The notes under the pieces were generated by a model. It ran no database searches and was not told the DNA's origin. It worked only from the letters and a program-made list of their open reading frames with translations. Source: Parietichytrium sp. I65-24A (lineage: Eukaryota; Sar; Bigyra; Thraustochytrida; Thraustochytriidae). Taken from it: a stretch of DNA of 64,000 bases. The stretch is taken from positions 186,001 through 250,000 of the forward strand of contig BLSF01000012.1 of assembly GCA_012862575.1 (NCBI GenBank), read 5' to 3'. The position numbers and the translations under genes are program-made. Of the stretch, positions 50,155 to 62,761 are shown piece after piece. Position 1 is the stretch's first letter. Each line of letters starts with the position of its first letter.

Positions 50155-51799
50155 CGCGCTTCTCTTCCTCTCTCTCACCAGCTATGCTCCCATTCGAGCT
50201 CTCTCTCTCTCTCTCTCTTTCTCTTTCTCTTTCTTTCTTCACAGCTTTTTATTGCGCAATAATGTGCGTCGTGCGTATGCAAGTGTACGCGCAACAAAAC
50301 GCAGCGAATCCCTCCTATTTAATTCTATGGCCGTGCTCTAGCACTCCAACGGCTATCCAGCATCTACCGCGAAGTCCTACACAAACCATAGCGGGACTGT
50401 AGCGACCTAATGAAACGAATAAAACGAAGCAAAGAGAACGATCGTGTGATACTGCTTTTCGTAAAAAGTCCTATGGTGAGAGTTCAGATAGCAGATAACT
50501 GAGACCAAAACGCTGTCCAGCTTATTGAGAACTGCGATTCTTTTAATTTCTTTGTATGTACAACAAGGTAATTTGCTGCGACCGGTTCCAAGCTGCAAGG
50601 CAAGATGGCCTCCATTGGGCCATCCTATCCCAGCTGTTATCGCTCGCGTTCGCAGTCACTCGTCTTCCGGCATCTGCGCACAGGCTTAACTCTAGGTACA
50701 TCTAAACTACATTTGCGCGACGATCGCGACGACCTATGACGGAATGATAATGGTTTTGGCTATGTTGTCTTACCCGAGCGACCGTATGCTGGATTTTTAC
50801 AATTTACAAGGAGCAAAAGCGCGTCTCCATACCTTCGCGGAAGCGAGAGAAACGAGAGCCTTTTCTTGTACATGTCGCGCGGAAAAGCGCGACCGAAATC
50901 AGCGATATGCTTAAGCCAGGAATGCGATGACTTTCGCTTGCTAGCTACTAGTATCAGTGAACCCGAGCCCGAACGCACGGACGTGCCCATGCACTGCCAT
51001 GAACTCCCATGCACTACCATGCACTGCCATGAACATGCGGCACCGCGCGCGAGCAAGTGATTGATTCAGTGATCTGTACTTTGCTCCCTTGGAGACCTCG
51101 CTGAGTTGGAGGAGCTGTATTGGCGCGGCTATCAAGAGCGCCATCGTCCTGGGGAGACTGGGGAGACCAAAGTTCTCATGCAAAAGAGCTCGTGCCCCAT
51201 CCGGCTGGGAAAATCTATGAAACAGAGCGAAAGACTGAGCAGGAATCTATCCACTCTTCCACGATCAGAACTCAACTCACCTGTCTTGTTTCCTTTCGCG
51301 GCACTGGCAGTCTCGCAATCCAACACTTTCACACCTCCTTCGTTGCATAAATAAATTCAATCCATCAATCCATCATTCATACATAGTGTGTTTCTTTCAC
51401 TTTGCATCGTCCTTGCACCAATTCATTTCACGAACGACAACTTTTCTTCTTTTACTCGCCTACTACCATTTACGCTAATGCACCCCCTCATAGCCCTCTG
51501 CTACTGCCGCACTCCTACCAAACTCACCGTAGCCACTTGGCTACCATAATCATAGCAACGTGCGAGTGAGCTGTGTAGGGCCCAGTTATATTATACTCTA
51601 GTAGTTGCTGGAAGTGAATCTTGGCAGACGAGACAGAACTGTGACAGAACGACAGAACCTGAACATCGCAAACGTAGCCAAACCGGAGACGTAGAGAAAC
51701 ACTAAGAGTAGCTACCGAGTACCCTTGGAGTACGCGCTGTACTTGGCAGAAAAGAGACGAGCTGGCCAAAAAGTGCGACGCGAGGAAAGAGCGAGAAAG
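50155..51799. other. divergent intergenic region with CT repeat
   Basis: About 1.6 kb between divergent genes. It holds a CT/CTTT tract (50194-50240; purine-rich in the LRR sense) and a CATGCACTGC-type repeat at about 50984-51034. No gene seen. Confidence 0.55.
50194..50240. repeat. CT/CTTT microsatellite
   Basis: Pure CT units passing to CTTT. It lies about 40 bp upstream of the LRR start on the minus strand. Confidence 0.9.
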
Positions 51800-54094
51800 A
51801 TGGAGAGCAACAACGGAGTGAGCACGTATCACCTGGGGTCGCCAAGGATGGATCCTAGGACGGGAGGAGACTCGGACGAGGCGGAGGAAGTGGAAGAGTT
51901 GCAGTGAGTTTGAGCCAAACGAAGGGGCGAGATTGTGGGTGGAATTCGGCTGACGAGGTTTTTTTGTTTGTTCGGATTATGTGAATTTGACTGCAGAGCG
52001 AAAATGTCCAAGCTGGAAAAGGAGAAGATGATGTCCATGCGCAATATCAGAGAGCGCGGGTCGAGCCTGGAAGCACAGGGAAGCAGGCCGGAGCCGCTGT
52101 CAGAGATCTTCGTGTCGGATATTCCCATTCATTTGGAAGGGGAAGAAAGCGAGTTCATGAATACTTTTCAGCGTGTGACCATCTCCGAGAACGACGCAGA
52201 ATATTCGGACGAGATCAAAGTGGTGTGTAAGCGGCTCTTGGAGGCCGCGTCTTTCCGCGACAAATACCAGCTCAAGTTTGAGGATGCCAACTGGGGTGGC
52301 ATCGACAGGTCTAAATTTCAGGCCAAAGCTGATGTCGCTGCTCGCGGAGAGCTGAGCAAGGGAACTACTTACCGGAGGCGTCTGGATCCGCCTTTCGTTC
52401 CGTTTCCTAAATCTGAGGAGGAAGGCATTTGGACTCCTCGCTCGCACAAGCTCGGCCCAAGCGACATTCGCGTGGACTGGGTGGACGGCGTGCTGCAGGT
52501 AGTAGAGATCGGAGCACCGATGCAGGAGAAGCTAGGGGAGAAGCTAGCTGCTCCACCAGGAGTGAAAGAGTTTTACAGCGACTTATTTGCACTCGTCGGC
52601 ACGACTCATGATGCCGCTTGCAAGATGGTGTGCTTCCGTCGACTCAAGCTTCTGGAGTCCCTGTTTAATCTTCATGTCCTTCTCAACGCCGAAAAGGAGA
52701 ACGCAATTCAGAGGTCGGTCCCGCATCGTGACTTTTACAATATCAGAAAGGTTGACACCCACATCCACCACAGTGCGGTCATGAATCAAAAGCACCTGTT
52801 GCGTTTTATCAAATCCAAGCTCAAACACTGCCCGAATGAGGTGGTGATCAAGAGGGACGGGCAGTTCCTCACCCTCTCGGAGGTGTTTCGCTCGCTCAAG
52901 CTGACTGCCTACGACCTCAGTATTGACACGCTAGACATGCACGCAGACAACACCTTCCATCGCTTTGACAGATTCAACCTCAAGTACAACCCGATGGGTG
53001 AGTCGCGCCTTCGCGAGATTTTCCTCAAGACGGATAATCTGCTCGCAGGGAGGTACTTGGCCGAAATTACCAAGGAGGTCTTTAGTGACTGCGAAGCCAA
53101 CAAGTACGTGATGCTCGAGCCTCGCGTTTCTATTTACGGAAAGAACGCCAGTGAGTGGAGTCGTCTTGGGCAGTGGTACTGCATCAACAAACTCGCAAGC
53201 CAAAACGTTCGCTGGATGATCCAGGTTCCTAGGCTATACTCGGTATACAAAGGGCTTGGCTTGGTGAAGAACTTTCAAGATATGCTCACAAATATCTTTC
53301 AGCCACTCTTTGACGTCACCCTCAACCCGGCCTCCGACCCGGATCTCGACAGTTTTCTCAACATGGTCACAGGATTTGATTGTGTGGATGACGAGTCAAA
53401 ACTTGAGCGCTACACCAATTACGATTTCCCACCTCCATCGAGCTGGGACTCCCCGGAAAACCCCCCTTACTCGTATTGGATTTACTACATCTACGCAAAT
53501 CTCTACACGCTCAACGCACTTCGCCAAAAGCTGGGTATGTCAACCTTTGCATTTCGACCTCACGCGGGAGAAGCTGGAGATCTCAACAATCTTGCAGCTA
53601 CATTCATGTGTGCACAACACATCAACCACGGAATTCTCCTCAGGAAAGCCCCAGTACTTCAGTATTTGTACTACCTCAAGCAGATCGGAATGGCTCTGTC
53701 CCCACTGTCCAACAACAAGCTCTTCTTGGACTATCACAGCAACCCATTTCCAGCGTTCTTCGCGAGAGGCTTGAACGTCTCCTTGTCCACAGATGACCCC
53801 CTCATGCTTCACATTACCAAAGAGCCCCTTGTGGAGGAATACAGTGTTGCAGCCCAGGTTTGGAAGCTGAGTGCAACTGACCAAGGGGAAATTGCGCGCA
53901 ACTCAGTTTTGCAAAGCGGGTTTGAACACCCTTACAAGGCGCACTTTTTGGGTGAAAACTACGACAAAATTGTCGCACCGCATTACGGGAACGATATTGC
54001 CTACTCGAACGTACCAGACGTTCGCGTCATGTACCGCCAGGAGCGTTTGAAGGCTGAATGGGACTTTGTGCGCCATGCGGCCGGCGAGCAATAG
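51800..54094 (+). CDS. AMP deaminase
   Basis: Two exons, 51800-51903 and 51997-54094, joined by a 93 bp GTGAGT...CAG intron, give 733 aa. The start is ATG 51800 (AAAGATGG context). The catalytic region has VDTHIHHSA with the metal His residues near 52750, HAGEAGD, SLSTDDPL and YSVAAQVW..SATD..EIARNSV. AMP deaminase turns AMP into IMP and ammonia in the cytosol, balancing adenylates. The N-terminal region (residues 1-150) is short and divergent. No membrane segment is seen at the N terminus, unlike plant FAC1. Confidence 0.97.
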
Positions 54095-54404
54095 GATCAC
54101 ACCTCAAAAGTACTTGATTCCTCCGATTCGATATTTTCAAAGGCTAGTAGTTAGCGAAACGAATCTTCAAATAAGAATTTTGTAAACCAGCTTCTTTGTA
54201 GACTTTAGCACATTGGACGGGAGCCAGTCAATTCAATACCCAAATTTAGATCACCCACCCAAAACCATGTTATAATTAAATTGAATAACGATCCATCCGA
54301 GCAAACTCAAAAAGAAAGTTAGTATGATGTTTCAGTGTTTTTTAATGATCAAAATATGTACTAAACATTCTTCTCTTTTGCCGACTCGCCAGAAACGAAC
54401 ACAT
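54095..54404. other. convergent 3' region
   Basis: About 310 bp between the AMP deaminase and the three-exon gene. Probably UTR. No gene seen. Confidence 0.5.
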
Positions 54405-55114
54405 TCAAGGCTTTGGCCGGACTGGTCGACTTGACATGATCCCCAAAGTTGGTGTGCTCTTAGACTTGTCATAGCACTCGAGGATGTTGGACATGGCCTT
54501 CAGGTCAAACCTCTGCGCAGCTTTCAGAATTGCTGTTTTCTTCGGGTCTGGTTTCGCCTTTTGCATCTCCTTTGCCGCATCCGCCAGCTTTGGGATGAGG
54601 TCTGAGCTCTCATAGTGCGCGTTGTACACATTCTTTAAACCTTCGCACACCTGTTTCGCCATTCTATATGCAAACATGAATTGGCTGCTTTAGCTTAATC
54701 CTTGAAACCAGAGCCCCACTCTTTCACCTTGGCACCTCACTTACTGTGAAAGAGACTTTTGCGCCATCTCTCGACGAGCCTTATCGTCCTCAATTTGCTG
54801 CAATCGTTCTGCTCTCTCTCTCCATGGTGCTCCGTTTTGTCGTTCTGCAAGCCATACCTGCAAAACCACACCAAATTTGCCCACTCGTGAGATTTTCACG
54901 GCATTTTCCAGCGATCAACGCCCCCGAATGCCACACTTACCTCGGCTGCAGAAGGGTTGGCTTTCACGCGCCTTCCGGTCCTCGGGTTTCTCAGCCTGGC
55001 CTCCCACTCGGCCGGTATTTCTCTGATTGGCGTGAAACTCGCCGGGCCTTCTCCATGCGTTCCCGTCCCGTCCGAGAAGATCTCATTCCTCACGTTAAAT
55101 GCGTCTCGCCTCAT
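54405..55114 (-). CDS. three-exon gene of unknown function, 181 aa
   Basis: Exons 55114-54941, 54857-54745 and 54663-54405, joined through GTAAGT...CAG (83 bp) and GTAAGT...TAG (81 bp) introns. The phases match at both joints. The protein has an N-terminal region with REIPAEWEARLRNPRTGRRVKA, then VWLAERQNGAPWRERAERL and a charged helix, then a helical C-terminal part with MAKQVCEGLKNVYNAHYE and SDLIPKLADAAKEMQKAK. No domain recognised. None of the pieces is long on its own; the case rests on canonical splice sites and matching phases. Confidence 0.65.
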
Positions 55115-56299
55115 GTTCAAAGGAGGCAAGCCTTCCCTCTGCCTTCCTCTTCCCGACACAACACGCACAGTACACGCTCGTCCCAACCGTCCGAGGGTCC
55201 CAAGCGTCCCAAGCGTCCGCGCACCCGTGGCAAAGGGGCCAATGGCACTTCTACCTGCCCATCTACCTCTATCAATAATAATATCCGGTAACGGATCTAT
55301 TTATTCGAAAGGGCTGGCAGGTAGAGCAATTCAGCTACTTTCCTTTGACTTAGAGTGCTTGTCCAAGTTTGTAGTTTGTTCGTGAACAACGAATGAACAT
55401 TGACGATGGTGGGGAATCTATTAGTTTCGTTATTGAGTGTCAATCTCCTGGCTTAAAATTGATTAAAAGGACGCGCAAGGCGCTGAGAGAACATAGACCT
55501 TTAGGCAGGCGTGTGGAAGGAAGGAGATGATGAAACGATGCTTGGGAAATTCGACCGAGTGACCCGGCCAAAGGATGGTTCGCAATCCAGGGTTTTGCGA
55601 CGTGGTGTGAAATGGACACCTCGAGATGGATTCTGCAATGAGCTTGGGCTGGACACAGGGAGACCACGGATTGGTTTACAAATCACTGTAAAGTCAAGTT
55701 GTCAATTTTTTGCACCTTGCAAAGCTGGACGTGGGGATTAATGTGAATTAGCTCTCATGACTTGGCTCGAAACAACGCGAGTAGCGTTGTGGACAACTTT
55801 GATCGTACCAAGCGTTGCACTGCCAGTGTGCATGCATACCTCCCGCGCTCTCGCTAGCTAGACTGATGCCGGCCAGCCGCGGCCCAATAACCGCCAACTG
55901 GTTGAGCGCGGAGTGCACACCATTAGTGCATCAGCCAATTACATGCTAACGGAGAAAATGTGCACGTTCGAGAGCGTTTTGTTCGAGAGTACAAGTATTA
56001 GCCGCCAACGTAGCAACCCGTCGAAATTGTGTATTGTGTAGCGCGGCCAAAAGTCAACGCTCGGAGAGTGTGTGAGATAGTGTGAGAAGGTGTGAGATGG
56101 TGTCTTTCTGAGCCTTCTGCATTGGATAGGGGCAAATGGAGCTCTATTGTCTGAAGTGAAACGAACAGTATTGCTTGCAGGCGTCTTTTGCTTTGCTCGC
56201 AGTCTGCAGAAGGCAGACACGAAACTCGAGCACAGGCAGCCGACAGCGAGCACAGGACAACAGACCGCAGATTTTTGGCAATTCAAGCGCATCTGAAAA
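55115..56299. other. 1.2 kb divergent intergenic region
   Basis: Lies between the three-exon gene and the BART gene. A GTGTGAGA-type repeat occurs near 56070-56102. No gene seen. Confidence 0.5.
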
Positions 56300-56899
56300 A
56301 TGGGCCGTGGATCCGAGTCCAAGTTCGCTGACGAAGACGTCGTGGAGAGCAAGTTTGCAGATGAGGAGAAGCAGACTTCCAAGGGCGAGTCCAAGTGCAG
56401 TGACGAGGACATGTCCTTGATGCTTCGCGCCACCAAGTACTGCTTCAGCGGAGAGTTCATTGGGATCTTCCAAAAGTACATCGAGGACAACGCTCACGTT
56501 TTCTTCGAAGCTGTAGACAATGATGACACGGAGCACAAGCTCGAGTACCACGACTTGTTCAAGGAGTACCTTGAGCTCTACGAGGCAACGATGGAGAACT
56601 GGCTCGAGGGGGAGGGAATTACCTTGCGAGAGTTCAACAATGCCCTCAGCGAGGCTCGCAATGACGGCGCAGCCTCTGAGAAATACTTTGTGAAGCTCTT
56701 GGTTGCAAGTGGCGAGTGTAAGTTCAAGGTTGGGTTGACATCGGGGAACTTTTGAATTCCAAAATTCTGACAAAAACATGTTTTCTTTCCTTCTGCTGGC
56801 AAACCCATAGACGATTGCTTCTACGACGTGATGATGGGAGAAGCCAGACGCCAGAGGAGAGGCGATTTCGAGGATTATGACGCTGAACTTGAATACTAG
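56300..56899 (+). CDS. BART-domain protein (ARL2BP/CFAP36-like)
   Basis: Exons 56300-56717 and 56811-56899 joined by a GTAAGT...TAG intron (93 bp) give 168 aa. After an acidic, Ser-rich head with two KFADE pieces comes the BART helical domain: FIGIFQKYIEDNAHVFF...EYHDLFKEYLELYEATMENWLE...F...YFVKLLVASGEYDCFYDVM. In animals this domain binds GTP-bound ARL2/ARL3 small GTPases. Its known jobs include tubulin and ciliary trafficking. The exact subfamily cannot be decided here. The C-terminal tail is acidic. Confidence 0.8.
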
Positions 56900-57047
56900 A
56901 CAAAGATGTCCATAGCTGTCAAGTCTCGTGATGTCCCTTTAAATAGTCCAAACTGTAAATTAGTGAACGAACTTGTCAAAACTTGTTTCTGATGTCAAAA
57001 GGTGTATGGTATTCGACCAAACCAGCAATGGGTCCTGGTCCACACTC

Positions 57048-59830
57048 CTATAGAGTCTGTGTTTTCAGTTGCTTTTTCATGCACCACTTCGCAAGGGAGT
57101 CGCTCCCAGTAGCAGAGGTCTTCTTGTTGCTTGTGGGGAACTTTGGACTCTGACGAGCATTGCCCGAAGCAAGTTCGGAGAGCGGAGAGCCGCACGACAT
57201 GAACCCAGATCCTGGGGAGCCTGGGCCCTCGTATTCCGAAAAAAAGTCTGCCGCGCTGAAGTGGGTTGAGGCAGTCTTTGCGGTTCGAAAGGAGTCAACG
57301 CTTGATGGGCTATTCATAAAATTGTGATCATTTTCTAGATCCTCTGTTACGCGGACCTGTAGTGGCTTCCGACCTTTGTGAGAATGCCGACTACCAAAAT
57401 GCGCGCCAGCAGCCATCTGCGTAGGTGTAAAAGCCTTTTTAAACGTCTCGACCTCCTGCTCTTTCTTCTCGCCGACACTGTCCTCCCGCTCTTTCTTCTC
57501 GCGCAGGATGTACTCGAGCTCCACAATTCTTTTCTCCGCCATCTGCTTTTCTGCTGATAACGCCGAGAACCTTTCTTTGTGCTCCTCCAACTCACGGCGC
57601 AATGTGCTCTCTCCATCTTGATAGCCAGATAGAATGGCTTCAAACTCGGACTTGATTCATGGGTCAATTAGGTCAGCGCTCAATCCCATCTTAAAACGAC
57701 CTCAAGAATGTTCTGACAAACTTGAACTTACGATCTCAGCCTCTTGTTGCTCGACCCGTCTTCCAAGGACGTCGCATTTCTCCACCACCAAGTTTAACGT
57801 ATGCTGCGCTTTCTCTCTTTGCTCCCTCTCCCCATCCAGGATTTTTTGTAGCCGCTGTCGATGTTCGCTTTTATCAGACTCCAAGGTCTGAAAAGCTCTC
57901 ACATTTTCTTCAACCATTTTGTCTAGACGTGCACATCTAGACTCTAGCAACCTTTTTGATTCCGAGGCCTCTTCTAGCGCCAAGCGCAAAATGCTCGTCT
58001 GCTCGTGACGAAAGGAAATCTCTTGGTCGATCTTCAGAGTGAGGTGATTCACACGTTCTCGCAAGACCTTGTTGTGCATCTCGACGATACCGGCTGCCCC
58101 ATGTTCTCCTCCGTCCTTTTCAAGTTGCTTCCGTGCAAGTGCGGTTTTTGGTCCCCTGGGGGAGCACAGATGCAGTTCAAGCCGAGGGCTCCCTCCACGG
58201 GCTGGCGAACGAGATGAAGAGTCCTTCTTTTGCGAAACACCAGTCTCTAAACCTGTCAGAAGCAAATCTTTCAGCCTTGCAATTTGGCCGTCTCGCTCGT
58301 GAACTTGAGACTTTAGCTGCTCAATCTCGTTCTCCACTTGCTTGAGTTCTTGTGTCTCGGGAACATCAAGATCGGGAAAGGGATGAGGAAAGACGCCTGA
58401 TGATGCACGGCGCAGCACGTGGAGTTCTTTTTGAAGCTTCTCAACCATGGCTTCAGGTGTCACAGTTTCGTTCACCTTGGCGTGTACCTGAATTTTTCTT
58501 GCGGTCCGTGCAAATTGAAGCGTGCTTCGAGACTCCTCCACAAATAGACGGGACGGTGTGATGCAACAAGTGATTGACACAAGGGCCTCTCCACACAGCG
58601 CCGGTTTCAACAATCTGGTCAATTTACTGTTGCGGAATCCAAGATGAGCTCCATTCGCTCTGCCGCCAGATTGTGCAAGCTTGGATATAACCATCGCCAA
58701 GGCCAGCAAACTTTGATTTATGCTCTTTGCTTCCTGAACCTGACTTCCTGTAGCATTGCTGGTCCTCATACTTTCACTTCCTGCAAGATCCACGAGGTTC
58801 AGTTGAGCATACCTTTGAGCCTTCGTTTGTGCACAAACGCTTTTCACGTGCACGGTAAGTATCGTATGCGATCGGCTACTGCGCTCATTCATTCCGGTGC
58901 TGGAAACGTGTCGCTGAGAAGCGCCTTCCTCTAGAATTTTCAACGCCTGCCGAGTGCCGCATAAATTTCGTTAGCTTTCTCGTTCAGTGAATAAATATAT
59001 TCCACTCTGTCTCTTGCTCACTCCTTCGTTCGCGGGATGTGTATCAAACCCGCTGAGAAATCATAAACTTACTTGTTCATAGGAGGCGACAGCGCGCCGG
59101 GCTGCTGTCAAGGTCACACCGCCTCCAGAAGCGTCTCTAATGGCTACTGGTTTGGCTTTGAACGAATTTGATCCTCCTCCAGGCCTCATGCGGAATGGCG
59201 ACGAAGCCCGGCCGACAAGCCCTTTCGCCGAACTCCCTGCAAGGGTTGGAGTTGATGGTCTCGAGTCGCCTTGACGCAACCCTGAAGGAACTGCCTCTAA
59301 ACAAAGCAAATCTCCGATTACTTCGTTGTATACCTCCACGTAACTAATTTCCACGTCATAAGTACGTTTGGTGGACTTTTCGTGGATATAACGAAAAAGG
59401 TCCTTCAGGGCAAGCTGCACTGCGCCAGGTTCTTCTGCTTTGCTCCCAAACATTGTGTGAGTTTTCCCACTGCTTGTTTGGCCATAGACAAACGCAGTGC
59501 CGTGTACTCCTTCCGTTACTGTTCGAACGCATTGTTGCAAAGCTCAGTCAAGGTTCCATCCATTCACCAAAATGCTTCATTCGGGCGACATTTGACCGCG
59601 AGACACTTACCTGGCTCCACAACATCTCGGATCGTCTCTTGGTAGACCTGAGCGGTCAGAACGTCCTCGCCAAACACCCTGTCGAACTTCCAAGACTTTC
59701 CTTCGAAGCCATCCTGCTCGCAAAGAGTTTTGCCGTCCTCCTCCTGCTGCCAGCACCTGTCCGGGCCTGCCGCATCCCCCAGAGGCCTAATTCGAACCGC
59801 GACCTTGATGTTTCCGTTCTTCGATGTCAT
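57048..59830 (-). CDS. kinesin motor protein, kinesin-7/CENP-E-like
   Basis: Four exons, 59830-59611, 59542-59073, 58946-57732 and 57650-57048, with introns of 68, 126 and 81 bp. The phases agree and give 835 aa. The motor is N-terminal: VAVRIRPLG, GQTSSGKTHTM (P-loop), SYVEVYNEVIGDLL, NERSSRSH (switch I) and LNLVDLAGSES (switch II). An insertion of about 50 Ser/Gly-rich residues follows DLLC. After the motor come FARTARKIQVHAKVNE and long coiled coils, then a tail with no marked domain. The motor pattern suits kinesin-7, but other N-terminal kinesins cannot be excluded. Family members carry chromosomes or cargo toward microtubule plus ends. Confidence 0.9.
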
Positions 59831-60098
59831 GGCTGACGCGACTTGTGCAAGACAGCCTTTCCAACTTTCAGACGCTCGAGAGAGGAAGCTGCTCTGGTCT
59901 ATAGCCTTTTAGACGCCTTCCAGTGCCTCCTTCAGCAACTCGAGCATGGTTCGCGCTTGGCTGGCTGGTTCAGGCGGATTGCAAATCCACTTCATTAATC
60001 CTAGCAAGATTGAAACGGGGATGGATGGGGATGGTCGATTCTGGCGACAGTTACTCTGATCCCTATGGCACCAATAAGAAGTCCTACAGTGCAATCCA

Positions 60099-61264
60099 CT
60101 ATATTGCAACGTGGTCTAGTGTTTCTACTGTCATCAGGTTCCTGAATTCGTCTCTTGCACTGAGTACTCCCAAGCGTTCTTCGAGTCGCGAATTGAAGCG
60201 CTTCACGAGGCGTCTCGCTCGCCGGCTTGAACGGAAGATGGCTTCTGGAAGGCTAAACGACAAGAAAAGCAACTCCCGCTTGGGTGTCAGCGCGTGCATA
60301 GAGTACAGCGAGAGGGGCTGGCCGGAGAGCGAGTTGTCTGAAGAGTCATTCACCATGCTCGAGCCGAACGTATAGATGCAGGGGTAATCGAGTATCCAGC
60401 CGACCATTGGAACCAACTTGGCCGACAATTCAATGTTCGCGTCACTTTCTATCCTAGCCATGCCCGGCGAGTGACAATCGCAAAGTTTCGCGTACAAAGA
60501 GGAAAGCATCTTGCTCGAAAAGGCGGGCGCGATGTCAACAACGCAAGGCGCTCCTTCCGCCCGGGAACAGTCCACAAACATGGCTGTCTCACAATATTCC
60601 CTTTTTTCCAGCCTATGCAAGAGATCTTCTCGATTGACCAAAAACACTGCGGCATCTTCAATGCAAAGCACAGTGCAGACTGAGGGCGCGATTCCTGGCC
60701 ACACCTCCTGAACAACTTTTCTCACAACAGTATAAAGTAGAGCTGGGTCAAAGAGGAGCTGCAGTGATTTCACAAGGTCAGAGGTCAGAACCGAGCTGCA
60801 TGCACCCGACTTCCAGCCCAGACGCAACTACAAACTCACAAATGCGGGAAATTGCTGATCAAGAAGAACAGCATCTCGAACGCCGCTCACGACAGTCCAG
60901 ATCGCGAGCGCCAAGTGTTCCAACTTCCCTACGCCTCCAGCTCGGCGACCATTTTTAATTTTCCCCAAGCTAGATACGGCGGCTTCCACCTTGGGCAGCA
61001 ACTCTCTCCAGCCGACCCCAATTGAAGCAGGCCATTTCGAAGCCCCGATGCCAGCGGCCCAAGCTTGGTCCTTCGTTCGCGTTAGTATTTCCCACTTCCA
61101 ATATCTTCCAATAGTTTGAATGAACTCTGCGCGCTCTTCCTTCTTCTCTCCTTGAAAACAAACCTTTATACACACGACTCCAAACTCACCCAGTCCTTCC
61201 CTACGAGAAACCTATTCGAGTGCCACCGGTCTATCTGCACGAAGGCGCGTATGAGGCGCGACAT
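60099..61264 (-). CDS. UPF0739/C1orf74-like protein (exon 1 uncertain)
   Basis: A clear two-exon core, about 61155-60840 and 60758-60099, is joined by GTGAGT...CAG (81 bp, phase 0). The core has LLFDPALLYTVVRK near the start of exon 2, CTVLCIEDAAVFLVNRE, then LDYPCIYTFG, PLSLYSMHAL and a FLSFSLPEAIF block. The order resembles UPF0739 proteins. No ATG lies in the first core exon. A possible first exon is 61264-61190 (MSRLIRAFVQIDRWHSNRF), spliced through a short intron of about 40 bp. Another downstream frame at 59909-60000 (LMKWICNPPEP) might be an extra last exon. The function of this family is unknown. Confidence 0.55.
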
Positions 61265-62248
61265 CTGCGTACTAATTTGGTTGCTTGAGTCGCTGACTGA
61301 ACGAAGTGTCCTCGAGGACACATAAAGAATCATAGCCTCTGCTTGGAGAAATAATAGGAGAACCCACATCGTATGGCTGCACCTATCCGGTTCTTATGGA
61401 TCCATTTGGTTCCTACGGTTTAGATAGGAAGTCGGGTAAGCTGAAGAACTGAGGTGCTGCTGGTGCTGCTGTCAATCAGTCACATGTTGTGTGCAATGAA
61501 ATGGATTATTTTGGTTTTCTCTGTATGTTTTCAAGTAACAAGAGATGAATCACTGGCTCTGATTGGATTTTTATTGCTGAGCTTTAATTCTTCCAAGACT
61601 AATTTTGCCTTCAAAACAAGTAAAAGCTGTAGTATGAAACATTTTACTATCTTCATTGTACAAGGACAACGTAGATTTTGCCAGACACAAGCTAAGCGCC
61701 GCTAATATGCTTCATAGCCGCGCCTATGATACTCTGTAACATTGCTATCTCGCTCACTACCCCCGCAGCGTTCTCTATAAAAAACACGGGACCGTTCTCT
61801 ACTCCTAGCTTTACACTAGCACGCCGCTTACCACCAGATCCCCAACGCGAACGCTTTCCTTCTCCTTAGAGGCACCTTACCCACTCCGGCTGACCCTCTC
61901 AACCCTCTTAACCCTCTCACTACTCGCACTACTCGCACAGTCCGATTCACTCGCAGAAACATGCGGAAACCTCGTCACGCGGACCCCTTCGTTACTGGAT
62001 CTTGGCACGGTTTGTAGGCTTGTGCCGCTATGAGTTGATATGAGTTGGCCGCTTCTCCGAGCAGCGAGCAGTGAGCGAGCGCGGGTCGCGCGCGCGAGAG
62101 AGAGAGAGAGAAAGAAAGAGAGAAAAGAGGAAAGAGGAAAGAGCGACAGAAAGAGGGGAAGAGGAAGATCTCTATATAATATAAGATAAAAATACAAGTG
62201 CCGAAGAGAGAAAACGAGGGAGAGGGAGAGAGGCGCAGACTCGCCAAT

Positions 62249-62280
<32 letters not shown>

Positions 62281-62572
62281 TGACAGAAGAGTGCGCGCTG
62301 CCCGCTGCCTTGTTCTGGTGTCAGGCGCACGCGGTGGGTCTCAGGATCACGGACCGCGCGGCAGCTGGCGCAGTACTCGGTATACACTTTGTGTGCGCGC
62401 ACGGCAAGCGTGTATCAGGACGGACGTACGTGTACATATATACACACGGGTCATAAACCTCATACGCGGGGGTGGGAGAGGCTGGCAGTAGGAATGCACC
62501 GTGCGGATTGAGCTGCTAGAGTGGAGTGCTGTGCCAGCCGCGGCTGACGGACGATCGCTGCAAAGAACTTGA
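61265..62572. other. intergenic region with GA repeats
   Basis: About 1.3 kb. GA/GAAA tracts at about 62094-62160 and 62255-62282 lie on the sense strand of the following gene. A TATATA stretch occurs near 62434-62442. No gene seen. Confidence 0.5.
62094..62160 (+). repeat. GA/GAAA purine tract
   Basis: GA and GAAA units on the sense strand of the following gene. A second, pure GA run occurs at 62255-62282. Confidence 0.9.
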
Positions 62573-62658
62573 CTGTTTGTTGTGGAAAGGAAATCTAACT
62601 TTCCAGCTGAGATTCCTTGCGATACTCCGTCATCGGGGACTTGGCAGAAGGAGTTCTT

Positions 62659-62717
62659 TCCTGCGGTTCCTGCGGCTCCTGCGGTTCCTGTGGTTCCTGT
62701 GGTTCCTGTGGTTTCTG
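62659..62717 (+). repeat. GGTTCCTGT nine-base repeat
   Basis: About six copies of a GGTTCCTGY unit. It is in frame with the following gene and would encode Pro-Val-Val repeats if an upstream start or exon is used. Confidence 0.85.
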
Positions 62718-62761
62718 CGGTTCCGGACTCCTATGAGCGGAGGGCCCGACTGCTGGTGGCG

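Noticed and set aside
55560-55625. GGTTCGCAATCC as a tRNA T-arm
   Set aside because: No matching acceptor stem, D-arm or anticodon arm could be built around it.
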